Below are positions 38,101-48,449 of a stretch of 64,000 nt of DNA, in pieces. Made by a program: the position numbers and the translations under genes. How positions within the stretch are numbered: the stretch's first letter is position 1; each line of letters starts with the position of its first letter. Source of the DNA: Halichondria panicea (taxonomy: Eukaryota > Porifera > Demospongiae > Suberitida > Halichondriidae); the NCBI RefSeq assembly GCF_963675165.1, contig NC_087388.1:434001-498000 (forward strand). The letters run 5' to 3'. Below the pieces are notes generated by a model, which was not told the DNA's origin, searched no databases, and saw nothing but the letters and a program-made list of their open reading frames with translations.

Positions 38101-41100
38101 CAGAATTCAGAGTTAATTCCCATCACGCGGGAATTGCCTATAATGCCTTGCGTGAGATGGTTTCAAAATACATGTCGATGCAAACACACTTTTATTGTTT
38201 TGACACGGCTTTTGTGAATAGCCCACTTGGAGAAAGGTCTGTGACTGCATTACCTGACAGCCCACTTGGAGAAAGGTCTGTGACTGCATTACCTGACAGC
38301 CCACTTGGAGAAAGGTCTGTGACTGCATTACCTGACAGCCCACTTGGAGAAAGGTCTGTGACTGCATTACCTGACAGCCCACTTGGAGAAAGGTCTGTGA
38401 CTGCATTACCTGACAGCCCACTTGGAGAAAGGCCTGTGACTGCATTACCTGACAATAGTTATCGAGCGGCACAAAAGTTTACTGAGATTGTACTTGCAGT
38501 CTATCTTCAAGATCCATTGAACTTTCAAGCAAAATTTTGGGAGAAACTTGCAGGAAGTACCAGTAGGGACCCATATGAAATATTATGTGAATTCAATAAC
38601 TGAGAAATTGAAACAGTGACTTTTAACTGATGTCAATGTTACTGTAGTAACTGTATACACACATAAACTTGATTCCACGGCTGCAGTTGAGGTTACTGTA
38701 ACACTAATGTCTAATGTGCAGTTTTGGTATGTACAATATAGAATCAGTATTAATCATGTATATGTATAATAATTATGTGAATTATAAATTTTTTGTTAGA
38801 TTTTGTGAGATAGGAAGACATTGTTTCTATTATTTTATGTGTCTATACTGCATGTTGCACAGCTCATAAGTAACTATTACAGCGCTTGCTAGCTATCAGT
38901 ACGCTAACTAGATGGCAAAAAATTTACCACAAAGATCGTGTGGTCACTGCCGATTTTAGTCGTCAAATATTAGACAAAGAAAGACTCTAACAAGAACTAA
39001 ACAGTGACCTACCAGCAGTTTATGATATTGCTGAGGGCGGCTCAAGAGTTCTTGCTCCTATCTATCTACAAGCTGAAGAAAAATGCTAGACTCCACTAGC
39101 TGGTCGGCTATTATTCTCCACGAGCTAACTCAATGACTGTTTAAGAAATTGTTTCGAGCCGCCCTGCCCCTTTCCTCGTTTAAATAGATAATTGCCTCAC
39201 TGGCAAAGAGCATGCAATATCTAGCATATAAAATGACGACTAGTGTATACAGTCAAGACAAGCTTGATTTACTACTAGATAATTACTGCGTGGGCGAACA
39301 CGTACTGCATCGTATAACCTTAAAACACACAACATTGTACATTAGCTAGTATAATATATACGCTGTGTTCAGAACACCATGCAATGGCCATATACATCCC
39401 TATAGTAATTACATGCACATATTCTATATAGTTGAAAACTTGTAAGCAATGTAATAAAATCTTGCATTTCCCATATGCACACACAAGGAACATTCATGTA
39501 TGCATGTACAGCTTTAATCTGCCCAAATCTGTTCGATACTCTTAGCTGTATCTATATACTCAGTCATTGGTACTCAGGGCACTATAGTACACACCAACAC
39601 TCACCAGGTGGTAAGATTCTGCTCTTGACTGCCTTCTTTGCTTGTCGGACGACCTCCTTCAATACCTTACGTCCCTTCTCTCCCACTAGGGTGATCGAGC
39701 GCCCACTTCTTCTCGCTCTTGCTGTCCTCCCCACTCGATGTATGTACTGCTTGCAACTGGCAGGCATGCTGTAGTTGATCACCTGAGGGCATAATAAATA
39801 CACTATATATTTGTTACATGTACAGGTTCAGAGTACACACTATACCAGGAGTTACTTCACCACAACATCAAAAAGATTACATCTACCGTACGGGTAGAAA
39901 ATTTCGAGGGTGTAAATTTTCGTGCAATTCAATATTCTGTCTTATTTGGAAAATTTCGCGGGTAGTAAATTTCGTGGAGTTAGGGTGTGTCACTATCTCG
40001 CATGCGTAAACAAAGCCTTTCGCGGGTTTTAATTTTCGTGTTCTGCAGCCACCCACGAAAAACGCGAAATTAAAAACACCTCGAAATTTTCTACCTGTAC
40101 GGTATATAATTATAAGCACAAGAATATTTTATCAAACTTTGCAAGCGTTAATCACTTTGCAACAATAAAACCGCAAAACCTAAGTACTGGTAAATTACAC
40201 ACGATCCTTGCCAGAACGCAGTAGTTAGTTTGCAAAAAGATTGGCTGATTTACGAAGGTTTTTCACCAGCAAAATATTCTGGTAATACGAAAAGAAGTAA
40301 CTTACTGTTTTCACTTTCTCTATGTCGAGGCCACGAGAGGCGAGGTCAGTGACTAGCAGGAAGTCCACAGAACCATCTTTAAACAACCTCAGGGCATCTA
40401 TACGCTGTACAAAAATACACACAAATAAAAGATTAAAAATAGGTCAACATGAAGGTTGAAATTTGATAACTGGTACTACATGTACTAAATATTAACCTGT
40501 AACATGGAGAGGTTGCCATGGAGCTCTGCTGCGTTGAGACCCAACAGGCCAAAGATGATTCTCATTCTATGGGCCAGCACCTTTGTCGGGAAGAACACCA
40601 AACAGTGGTCCTTGAAGGTTCTACAGCAGAGGGCTAGAGGAGAGAGGGAGGGGGGGGGGGTGATAGTCTAGCAGGGACAATAATTATCTGTAAAGTTTTT
40701 GAAAAATGTTATCTAGGGTTGTACTTGTAAACGTACTTTCCAGTTAATCACAGAGCGTTCCTAGAGCTACAGAACACATGTTTTAGAATTAAAATTGAAC
40801 CTTCCAAAGTGAACCTTCTAAAGAAAGTACTTTAAGAATCGTATATATAATAACGTAGCATAACCTCAAGTCCCTCCCACTCACGCACCAGCTACAATGG
40901 CTTCTCTGTCTCCTTCTTTCTTGCCCTTTATTCTCACAAACTCTTGTGTCAGTTTGTCCGCTACATCCGTGTTGCTGTCCACAAAGAGTCTCACTGGACG
41001 ATTGAGGGACAGACGAACCAGCTCCTCCACCTGAGGGGGACAGTATTGTGTGACCAGAATCACCACAACAATGTTACAAGTATTGTACTGTATTTGTCAT

Positions 41101-44100
41101 TGTTGCAATTAAAGCTTAGTGTTACTGTATAAGTTTTGAATAAGAGAAAGGCCTTTCAAACTAGTGTTCAAGCTGGCGCTGTGCTAATGCCTCTCGCCAT
41201 GTTTTTGCTTTCGCTCAAAAGTATTAGAGTGTTATCTATAATGAATTTTATATTAAAGTTAGCTTATCTATATAAAGTCACTGAGAAGAAAAGACTTATT
41301 TACATGCATCTATTGTAAGTTATTATTTTTTGTATTATGTGGCTTACCAGGACATCAAGAAAGAAGAAAATTGATTCTTCCAGGATCTGTAGTTCAGTGT
41401 ATATAATATCTAAGAAGAAAAGACCTGTGTACATGCATATTGTTATCTATATTGTTATATGGTAGTGTTTTGTGGCTTACCAGGCCCTCAAGACAAAGAT
41501 GATTCTGCCAGGAGGATCTGGATCTGGATCTTGGATATTATTTTCTCACACATGGGGAATGAGCGCGCATGCGCATTACATCCACAGGAATAATTAAAGG
41601 GTGTGTCCAAAGAGATCAATTTTACAAATGGCTACTGTACTGCTAGCTAGCTGTTTTAACAGATATTTTCTGAGTATTGTAGCTAACAAAAAGCTAGCGC
41701 TTTAGTGCAAGGCTAACTCATATGTTGAATAGAAAGTTTGTGCGGACAGATGATGCTATGAAAGATTCTGAAGAGACTGCAACAGCCTTCAATGTGAGTC
41801 AAACTAGCCATAACTCGAGAAAGAAGCTTTAGTTTGCTAATCCACGAATCAAAATCCAAGAGAACGTGGCTAGAAGCCTATAGAAGCTGTTAGTTTTCGT
41901 CGCATTGTAACCGTTGAGCAGTTATAGCTGGAATACACACACACACACACAGACAGACACACACACAGTCAGCTTTACCGTATCCCTCGTGCGGCTACGC
42001 CTCGAGGCATAATTATGTGTTACAGAGCCAACTCTAAATGAAGGGGACCTGGCCAAACAGTTAAATAGAGCGGCCATAGCTTCAGTTCTGCTCACATCAT
42101 CTTAACTGTAGCAAAATTTCCACAAACAAACACTATTTGCATTGATACCAGACTACTAAACAGTAGAGGAGAGATTATTGATGATTATTGAAACCCCCTG
42201 AGGACCGATATGCTAACCATCTAGGCTACAAGCTCTTCCTTATAGAGGCCTACCTCATCAGTCATGGTGGCTGAGAATAGCATCGTCTGTCTGCTCTTGG
42301 GGCACTGCTGTATGATGTCATTCATCTGTTCCTCAAAATGCTCGTCCAACATTCTGCATAGAAACACATAATTATTTATTCAACAGGATTAGTACAACCA
42401 GTACATAAGGATTGACATTTGCTATTGTATAAATTTTCCCTCGTACGGCAGTGGGGCAAGAAAGAGAAAGAGTGGGGATAGTGGGGAAGACAGTGGGGGG
42501 AGGGATATAAAATGGGGGGCACAGTACCTATCAGCTTCATCCAGTACCAGTATCTCGATAGTGCTCAGAGAGAACGAGGGGGCATTGTGCAGGTGATCCA
42601 CCAGCCGTCCCGGTGTCGCTATGACAACATCCGGATTCTTACGCAACATTGCTATCTGACTTTTGCTCTCAAGCCCACCTAAAATAGAAGAGTAGTTACA
42701 AGTCTCAAAAAAATTGGAAAGTGCCTATAGGAAATAGATAGACCTCCGTTACTTACCAGACACTAAGCAGAAATCAACGTTCATGTGTTTAGAGAGGGCC
42801 TTGCCCACTGAGTGTATCTGCATGGCTAGCTCCCTCGTGGGCGTGAGAATAAGCACTCGGATCACTCGAGTGTGTGAGGGCCGAAACAACAGTCTCTCCA
42901 GAATAGGCAGCATGAAGGCAGCAGTCTTTCCTGTACAGGGTGTTCCAAAAAAACGGGGAAATATAGATTATATTGGCCTCAGAAAAACTGCACAGTACAG
43001 TACAGTGTACAAAGGAAAAAGAGTCAGTTTCAACAATCTCACAAAAGCATCTTACAAAAGCCATAACTAAAATCATGATCCAGCCTCTTAAATTTTAAAA
43101 TTATAAGTTTTGAAAAGGCTGGACCTTGATTTTTGGATCATGATTTTAGTTAACTCCTCTCACCAGTTCCAGTGGCTGCACATGCACAGATATCCTTGCC
43201 CATGAGTGCCACGGGAACAGCGTTGGCTTGGATGGGGGTGGGTGTGGTGTAGCCTATGGTGGTCACTGCCTGCACAGCGGAGGGGACATTAACACCAGCT
43301 TACACAGTGATAATAGGGCAATCAAAACTAGAGAGACCAATTTTAATGGGGGGGGGGGGGCACAATTTCAAAAAGGATATGCTCTTGTAGTTGAGCTAAA
43401 CTGTACCTTAAGCAGTGGGCGGGAGAGGTTCATATCTGTGAAACCTATGTCCACATCTTGAGGTTGGTACTCTTCAAAAAATGACGATTTTTTCTGCTTT
43501 GCTTTCTTTACCTGTATAAGATTGCATGTGCACGATAGATAGTTACTCTGTGTACAGTAAAGAAGCATTATATACCTTCAACGTATCTTCTGCGAGGCCT
43601 TCATAGTCACTCTCGTCCCCACCACCCTCACACAAGTCACCGCCCACACCATCCTCGTCAGCATCACTAGCTCCACCAGTGTCACGAGCCTCACGCATGT
43701 CACAAGGCTCACCAGACTCACTGACTTCATCTTCGCTTACAGAAGACCCTTCATCAGCAGATTCATCTGTAGCTCCGTCTTCAACATCTTTCTCAGTCTA
43801 GTACGAGAAAGTAAGTGTGTGCTTAATCAACGTATGGACAGAACTTTCAGGACGATTTTTCTTTATAAATATAACAGAAGGTAAAAAATTCTCCATCCAA
43901 AGCCGGGATCGAGGTAGGACAGGATTATGCATGTTATGGGATAGTGCTGCAAAGAAGTAATGAATTATATGCTCACCTTTAGTTTACGCATTTCTTTTGC
44001 TCGAGCAATTTTGGCATCAAGTGAAGTGAGCACGGGTCTCTAGGATAAACCAAAGCAAAAGCATTTAATATAATAATGTTAATATCACTTCTACCTGTTG

Positions 44101-44370
44101 CTTTTTAGCCATGGCTAAGATGTCTTCGTCTATAGTCCAATCAACGTCAACATGCCAGTCAGCACCTGTTGGCTCTGAGAACTCAAACCCATCACTGAAT
44201 AGCGTCGTCTTCCCTTTGGACCCCTTGACAGCTGGCCGGGCACTCTATTAATGGGGGGACCTAGCTCGTTAGGTAAGCATTACAGCCATCGTTATTACCT
44301 CTTCCTCTGAGTCAGACTCTTCTTCCTTGGGCACCTCTTGGTCATCTTCTATGGTTGTAATAAAGCTCAT
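32112..44370 (-). CDS. DDX27: DEAD-box RNA helicase DDX27 (Drs1 family)
   Basis: 18 minus-strand exons encode 745 aa: 44370-44299, 44244-44095, 44039-43977, 43797-43576, 43511-43407, 43269-43164, 42930-42757, 42678-42528, 42353-42254, 41030-40889, 40633-40497, 40404-40306, 39782-39605, 33263-33007, 32625-32499, 32386-32302, 32244-32191, 32127-32112. An acidic N-terminus (about 100-165) precedes the helicase core: Q-motif region PTPIQ, Walker A ATGTGKT (about 242), PTREL, TPGRL, DEAD (344-347), SAT (375-377) and HRVGRTAR. The C-terminus is basic (NFKSKKRYKRR) with the family coiled segment FRDKI. DDX27/Drs1 acts in the nucleolus in 60S ribosome maturation. Intron 13 is 6.3 kb, an order of magnitude longer than most others here, and contains the BAF-like cluster. 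Confidence 0.95.
34240..34782 (+). CDS. Two-domain BAF-like protein (copy A), nested in DDX27 intron 13
   Basis: A single open exon of 180 aa from ATG 34240. Two similar domains, about residues 20-90 and 105-178, each align with barrier-to-autointegration factor: [14 protein letters not shown] matches the BAF N-terminal PMGEKPVGSLAGIG, followed by [14 protein letters not shown] and a C-terminal helix with SR. Thus the helix-hairpin-helix GIG turn used by BAF for DNA contact is kept in both. BAF binds double-stranded DNA, LEM-domain proteins and lamina as a homodimer of about 89 aa subunits; two linked domains could act as a built-in dimer (inference). Copy B starts at an ATG aligned to ACG here, so the start is uncertain. 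The 16-residue linker starts GT and ends TAG in DNA, but splicing it out would break the frame. Antisense to DDX27. Confidence 0.75.
   Translation: MYNYNNYRIPPKLTNLLNSRLGDKHVTAVPGIGPATAQRMGTTRAYQLLGIYLLDPCLPNFQATLRSKFGVYANNAGVAYNALQDMVAKYMPMQTTFYCFDIAFVNIPLGAKPVIAVPGIGPQRAPMFAARGITQAYQLLGLYLRDPSNFQATLWDEFKVDRHWSRVARDALYDVSRYIV
34783..35587. other. Intron 13 spacer after BAF copy A
   Basis: About 800 bp. The first about 100 bp match the DNA after copy B (AACAGTGACTTTTAACT and GTAGTAACTGTA words). Near 35440-35545 a short direct repeat occurs (TTTAGTGACCCTGTTCCA twice). No gene was recognised. Confidence 0.5.
35588..35860 (+). repeat. Tandem pair of about 127-bp exon-like units
   Basis: Two diverged copies (about 35588-35714 and 35735-35860) share TTTTGCTCG, TTTATT(A/T)GACAACGAAG and CCATGCTGTAAACGCAGTGC. 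Each ends in a plausible splice donor (CCAG|GTAAGC and GCAG|GTGAGT). Only the first is open across its length. They may be remnants of duplicated exons of an unrecognised gene or transcript; no protein family was recognised. Confidence 0.5.
36110..36300 (+). pseudogene. Decayed BAF-like fragment (copy C)
   Basis: The frame [19 protein letters not shown] matches the second half of the BAF-like domains of copies A and B ([32 protein letters not shown]). The helix-hairpin-helix half is missing. Following DNA (GATTCCA..GTTGAGGTTACTGTA..ACTAATGTCTA) matches the region after copy B at 38668-38715, so this is the tail of a duplicated unit that lost its front. Confidence 0.7.
36301..36942. other. Intron 13 spacer
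   Basis: About 640 bp without an open gene. A segment near 36335-36380 (CACACAACATTGTACAT.AGCTAG) recurs near 39318-39352 after copy B, another trace of segmental duplication. Confidence 0.45.
36943..37015. pseudogene. Partial copy of DDX27 exon 6 and its donor inside DDX27 intron 13
   Basis: CTCTCACCAGTTCCAGTGCCTGCATATGCACAGA at the left and CCCACGCCACG at the right match 43157-43213, where the real exon 6 end reads CTCTCACCAGTTCCAGTGGC then TGCACATGCACAGATATCC and GAGTGCCACG. The middle is diverged. It is short, non-coding and probably a duplication debris piece. Confidence 0.55.
37016..37718. other. Intron 13 spacer before BAF copy B
   Basis: From about 37245 this DNA matches the region before copy A (33665-34050): GATTACCCC(G)TGTTTACC, CTAGCTACAGATAA, TCCCAAATGG, CCTGTCCAGCTAGAGTT and AAGACAGCCACGCAA. 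It is the upstream half of the duplicated unit and could hold the promoter of copy B. Confidence 0.6.
37719..38603 (+). CDS. BAF-like protein with two whole and one altered domain (copy B)
   Basis: A single open exon of 294 aa starting [20 protein letters not shown]. Domains at about 1-72 and 73-150 are nearly identical to each other over [20 protein letters not shown] and retain the GIG hairpin of BAF. After a 16-residue linker shared with copy A, a third domain begins but its first 13 residues ([13 protein letters not shown]) are repeated six times, and the glycine-rich hairpin is replaced by NSYRAAQ. It then continues [16 protein letters not shown] to the end. Copy number of the repeat is probably variable between individuals. 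It is nested antisense in DDX27 intron 13. Expression is unknown; a 885-bp frame kept open through three domain copies and the repeats argues for selection. Confidence 0.75.
   Translation: MAFVNSPLTEQPVTAVPGIGVVAAGKMAWTGITKASQLLGIYLQNPLNFQARLLAEFRVNSNHAGIANNALREMAFMNSQLEENPVTAVPGIGCQAAQNMIWMGITKASQLLGIYLQNPLNFQARLWAEFRVNSHHAGIAYNALREMVSKYMSMQTHFYCFDTAFVNSPLGERSVTALPDSPLGERSVTALPDSPLGERSVTALPDSPLGERSVTALPDSPLGERSVTALPDSPLGERPVTALPDNSYRAAQKFTEIVLAVYLQDPLNFQAKFWEKLAGSTSRDPYEILCEFNN
38220..38453 (+). repeat. Six 39-bp in-frame repeats inside BAF copy B
   Basis: Six head-to-tail 39-bp units, AGCCCACTTGGAGAAAGGTC then TGTGACTGCATTACCTGAC, with one base difference in the last. They encode [13 protein letters not shown] and preserve frame. 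The unit is the N-terminal edge of a BAF-like domain. Confidence 0.95.
38604..39604. other. Intron 13 spacer after BAF copy B
   Basis: About 1 kb, AT-rich. The first 110 bp match DNA after copies A and C. The remainder has no gene or repeat family I recognise, apart from the short match near 39318-39352 to 36335-36380. Confidence 0.5.
39886..40102. mobile_element. MITE with CCGTACGGGTAGAAAATTTC ends
   Basis: Inverted termini of about 26 bp (CCGTACGGGTAGAAAATTTC / GAAATTTTCTACCTGTACGG) are flanked by TA on both sides. The interior repeats AATTTCGCGG/TTTTCGTG words. It lies in DDX27 intron 12 and has no coding capacity. Confidence 0.8.
40120..40290 (-). mobile_element. Decayed MITE of the CCGTATTACTAGAAT family, reverse orientation
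   Basis: It contains CACACGATCCTTGCCAGAACGC and TTTTTCACCAGCAAAATATTCT and ends GGTAATACGA, the complement of the 17680-17895 element with one end lost. It lies about 15 bp from the DDX27 exon 12 donor. Confidence 0.65.
41120..42250. other. Long DDX27 intron 9, repeat debris
   Basis: It holds a tandem pair of about 125-bp units (around 41285-41390 and 41410-41520; shared words AAGAAAAGACNTNTNTACATGCAT and GTGGCTTACCAGG). It also has a short (CA)n at 41937-41970 followed by a low-copy sequence containing GCGGCTACGCCTCGAGGCAT. No gene was seen. Confidence 0.5.
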
Positions 44371-44521
44371 CTTGAATCTTCTTTTTGGCTAATTTACTCC
44401 ACGTGGGTGACTTGAAAGGATTCTGTTGTAGCATTTTTGGTGGGTAAAGATCGTCAGTAGAACAAACTGTTTATCATTGTCCAATCCTGTTACAGTGAAA
44501 ATTTGAATTTTAGTAGAAAAA
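44371..44521. promoter_or_regulatory. 151-bp bidirectional promoter, DDX27 / coiled-coil gene
   Basis: Start codons of two divergent genes lie only 151 bp apart, so both promoters and 5' UTRs share this stretch. No TATA box is obvious. Co-regulation is inference. Confidence 0.65.
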
Positions 44522-47361
44522 ATGGCATCTAAACGAGAAGCAGAAAGGCTTGAAGACGAGAACCGCACCCTGTGTCAACGACTTTCTCATGTTGAGTTTG
44601 ACTTGAAACGGAAAGATGATGCTCTGAAAGCAAGCAACCTCCGGTAAGAAATGCTATTAGTCAACAATAAATTTGAATTTAATGCAAATTTCTACACCAT
44701 ACCACACTCTCTAGGAAGTCGGAACTATTAACTGACATTCGAGATTACCAGTTGAAGGTTAAGGAACTAAAGGTCCAGTTTGAACGAGCACAGGAAGCAG
44801 AGTTAGAGGCAAAGGGATCCGCCCACGACAGCCGGCAGGATCGGGAAAGCCTAGAGACCCAGCTCAGGGACCAGTCGACTTCATCCAAGTCAGCCATTGC
44901 TAGTCTACAGTTGGAAATAAAGACACTCAAGTCTAAGTAAGGGACTCACTCTTCAGTCCAGTGTGTACACTTCACTTTGTTAATTTTCTTATTATAGACT
45001 TGCAAAATCGGAGGAAAAATGGTTCGCATTGGACGAGAAACTTCATATGAAAGATGAAACTATCCATGCCCTCAAAAATGAATCAACTAAACGAGGTACG
45101 TTGTGATACAACAATATAATAATTGTTCTTCAATCCAACCAGTGGCCTTAATTATTACATGTACATGTATCTTCTGTACAGGTACCCACGAGTCCTCTCG
45201 GGTAGCCAACCTCAACCAGACCTTAATGAAGTCAAAGCAAACGTGCACTCAACTCTCAGAAGAAAACGATCATCTCAAATTGCGGGAGAGGGAACTCATC
45301 CAAAAATTGGGGGAAATTGAGAAAGAACTGATGGAAAAATCGAAAGAATTGGCAGCGGTACCATCCCTCTCACGGACGTACCCCGCCACCCCCCTCAGAC
45401 GAGGCTCACACCCTACCCCCAGTACACCTGCCGGACCCCTACCAGGGGGCACCCTTGTAGATTCATTGCAAGCAGACAATGCCAAGCTTAAACGGGATCT
45501 CGAATGTATACACACAAACTTTCAATTGACCTCTCAGAAATCTCAACAGCTCAAAAAAGAAAAGAGTGAAATGGAACAATCCATGCAAGAATTGCAGACC
45601 CTCTTTGATAAGGTGGCCGGAGAGAAAGACGATTTTCAGCTGAAATTCGAAAAAGCCAAAATTGCTATGGTCAATAAATGTGGAACCCAATCAGAAGACA
45701 GAGAAAAGATTCAAACCATGTCAAACACAATAGCTGTGCTCGAAGAGGACTTGGACAAATTTCAGAAGCAGAGTATCGAACTTCAAGAGAAGCTACAGCA
45801 CGAGCTCAGTCGTTCCCTAGAGTTCCAAGATGTGATTGAGAAACTTGACAAACAAACTGAAGCTCTCAAAGTGGACAAATCATCACTCCAACTCAAACTT
45901 GACGACACCCTTGCCACACTGGAGAGAATTGAGAACGATTACACTAGCCTGCATAGCTCAACTCAATCCACCTCTGATGCCAGGACTAGAATGGGTGAAC
46001 TGAAAAAGATGTATACCGGTCAACTAGATGTCTTGAAACGTGAGAAAAACGAAATTGAGCAAAAACTCGAAGCCGCTGCCAAGTGTGTGGATGAAGCCCA
46101 AGACCAGATAAGCTCTCTGACCAAAGGTAAAGAACCTCTTGAAATTAAAGTGTCTGCCCTTGAAGCTCGAAACATTGCTCTCATGAGGGAAAACAAAACT
46201 CTAACTCGTTCCTCAACCAGCGAAGCTAGCGGCCTATCGTTGAAATATGTTGAACTGTCTGAACAATCGGAGGACAAGGAATCTCGTATCCAGGAATTAG
46301 AAGCAGATGTGCTCAAACTAAAAGCCCAAATTCATGATCTCGAGAAGACAAAATCTAAACTATCCCGTGAGGCTAGTCGCAATTGGGACCTTGCCAACAA
46401 GTTGCAGAAAGCATTGGAAATGCAAGAAACATCAAATTTTGAACTTGATGAAGTTAGAAAGCAAAAGGCCCACCAGTGTACTGTGCTCGAGGGTGAACTT
46501 GACAAGATGAAGATCGAATTGACAACAGTTCAGAGCCAAAAAACAGCTCTAGTGGACGAAAGAACGAAAGTTTTGAACAAAATGGAAGAATTGGAGCAAA
46601 GTAATTTCGAGCTCACCACAAAATTGGATGGTATTGAATTTGATACTGAATCAGCTAAAATGTCCTCATCTGAAGCTCAAGAAAAAATATCCGATTTGGA
46701 AGACACGTTGAGATCAATGAAAGGCATGCTACTCGAGAAAGAAGCTCAATTGACATCTCTAAAATTCACAAACGAAATACTAGAAGGTGAAAACTCTACC
46801 CTCTTATCTCAAGTCACGTCCCTCTCTGAAATGGTGTCCTCCCGAAACGAGAAAATCGAATCACTCCAAACCCAACTATCAAAATATGACCTGGAAATGG
46901 GAGAGATTGCCGAAACCATTGCTGAGCTTGAAACTGTCCATGGATCATGTGCTCAAACCAAGCAAATGTTAGACGACAAAATTGATTCTCTTAAAGATCG
47001 TCTCCAAGAAGCTTTGGACTTCAACAAAGAAGCTGAAATGAAGATTCTCTCACTAAAGCTTGACATGAAGCAGATTCAAGAATGTAACAATGGTCTGGAG
47101 GTTATAAATACTGAGCTGCAAGATAAAGTGCAATCACAGTACACAAAGATTGACGATTTGAATGATTTGCAAGAAGATTCTGAGAAGCGTATCAAAAAGT
47201 TGGAGCTAGACGTTGAAATGAAGTCTGACTCATTGAGAGAGCTGCTCGATCGCCCAGTAGCTCAAGGCTTGGAAAATGTCACCTTTACAAAGAGCAAAGT
47301 GAAAGGAATCTTGAAGTCTAGCAGCAGTGCACTGCGCCCCCTTCAGAACCTTGTAGACTGA
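44522..47361 (+). CDS. Long coiled-coil protein, family not recognised
   Basis: Exons 44522-44643, 44715-44936, 44998-45095 and 45182-47361 encode 873 aa. The sequence is almost wholly heptad-rich (E, K, L, Q, S), typical of a long parallel coiled coil. It is broken by a proline/serine-rich, probably phosphorylated segment at about 208-236 (TPLRRGSHPTPSTPAGP). The C-terminus is basic (FTKSKVKGILKSSSSALRPL). No motor, kinase or zinc motif is visible. Such architecture is common in centrosome, kinetochore and Golgi tethers, but composition alone cannot tell which. The last exon (2.18 kb) is far longer than others in the window. It shares a promoter region with DDX27. Confidence 0.85.
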
Positions 47362-47697
47362 TTAGCTGTTAGCTAGCACCTTACTTGTGTGATATCTTAC
47401 TTATGTGCATCCCCTGTTAATTACCTATAATGTTATACTTGTGTATTACTGTTGATTAAAGCTCTTGGCACCTGAATTTAAATTATTTATGATGTGTATA
47501 CATGTAGCTAGCCTCCTTCCACTGGTCTTTCATAGAAAAGAAGTGCGGCCTGGTATCGAGGCTAGACATGTAGCCTGTGGGTTGTGTCACTTGTAGCTAC
47601 AGGCATTATTGTGTTGCGTAGAGAAGGGAAAAGTCCGTACAAATTCGGAAGTAACAAGTATCCCTGACAACACTTTGCATATACTTTTTGCACAACA
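47362..47697. other. Intergenic region before TPPP copy 1, with hairpin
   Basis: 336 bp. At 47504-47573, GCTAGCCTCCTTCCACTGG and GGCCTGGTATCGAGGCTAGA form an imperfect hairpin. The same type of hairpin precedes TPPP copy 2 (48796-48848), and a related one lies at 62870-62960. The shared position suggests it was duplicated with the gene. Confidence 0.6.
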
Positions 47698-48185
47698 ATG
47701 TCTCTTGAAAGTGTCTTCAAAAATTTCTGCTCCTTCGGGGCTGGAAAAGATGGAAAAGCTCAAATGGACAATGCCAAGTTTGCCAAACTATTCAGGGACT
47801 TGAAGTTGTTGGACAAGAAGTTCACTGCTACCGATGTAGACATTATCTTCAGCAAAACAGAAGTCAAACCGTAAAATGCTTGCTAGCTGGAGTAAAGACT
47901 TGCAATATAATTCATGTATTCTGTCTTTCTACAGGAAAGCTGAAAGGAAAATCAACTTTGAGCAGTTTCGAAAAGCTGTCATGTTGGCTGCTGAAATTAA
48001 GTATCCTGGCGATGCAGATTGTGTGAAGAAACTCGAGGGCAAAATTATCAGTGGAGCGGGACCTGGGTCATCCAGTCCCAGTGCTGTAAGTTTGCAGCTA
48101 AATTTTGAGGCACAAAAATAGCATACAGTGGAACCTCTGAATATGCTTTTGGAGTATAATTTTACTTTTGCAAAAAAAATTTTGT

Positions 48186-48226
<41 letters not shown>

Positions 48227-48449
48227 ACTTAGCACTATTTACATGTTTTTTCCCCTACAGAAAGTGAGTGCTGCTTCTGGTTCTGTAGTGGACAGGCTGA
48301 CAGATACGTCAAAGTACACGGGGTCACACAAGGAGCGTTTTGACGCAAGTGGGAAAGGCAAGGGTATCGAGGGACGTGCTGATCCTGCGGCTGGTTCTGG
48401 TAATGGATATGTGTCTGGCTACAAGGCTGGAGGATCTTACGGGAAATAA
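47698..48449 (+). CDS. TPPP: TPPP/p25 family protein, copy 1
   Basis: Exons 47698-47870, 47935-48085 and 48261-48449 encode 170 aa. It has the p25-alpha domain with the family words TDVDIIFSK and INFEQFRKA, and the C-terminal signature [20 protein letters not shown], then GKGKGIEGR and [16 protein letters not shown] proteins bind tubulin, promote polymerisation and bundling, and in many animals are tied to cilia and flagella. The long unstructured N-tail of vertebrate TPPP1 is absent, as in TPPP3. Exon boundaries are the same in the neighbouring copy. A (CT)n tract lies upstream of exon 3. Confidence 0.95.

Noticed and set aside
38113-38472. Minus-strand frames across the 39-bp repeats
   Set aside because: They are shadows of the repeat; the plus frame continues into BAF-like domains on both sides and is the credible one.
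42960-43160. Possible gene between DDX27 exons 6 and 7
   Set aside because: The open frames there overlap an inverted repeat (about 43064-43152, ATCATGATCCAGCCT arms) and have no coding character.
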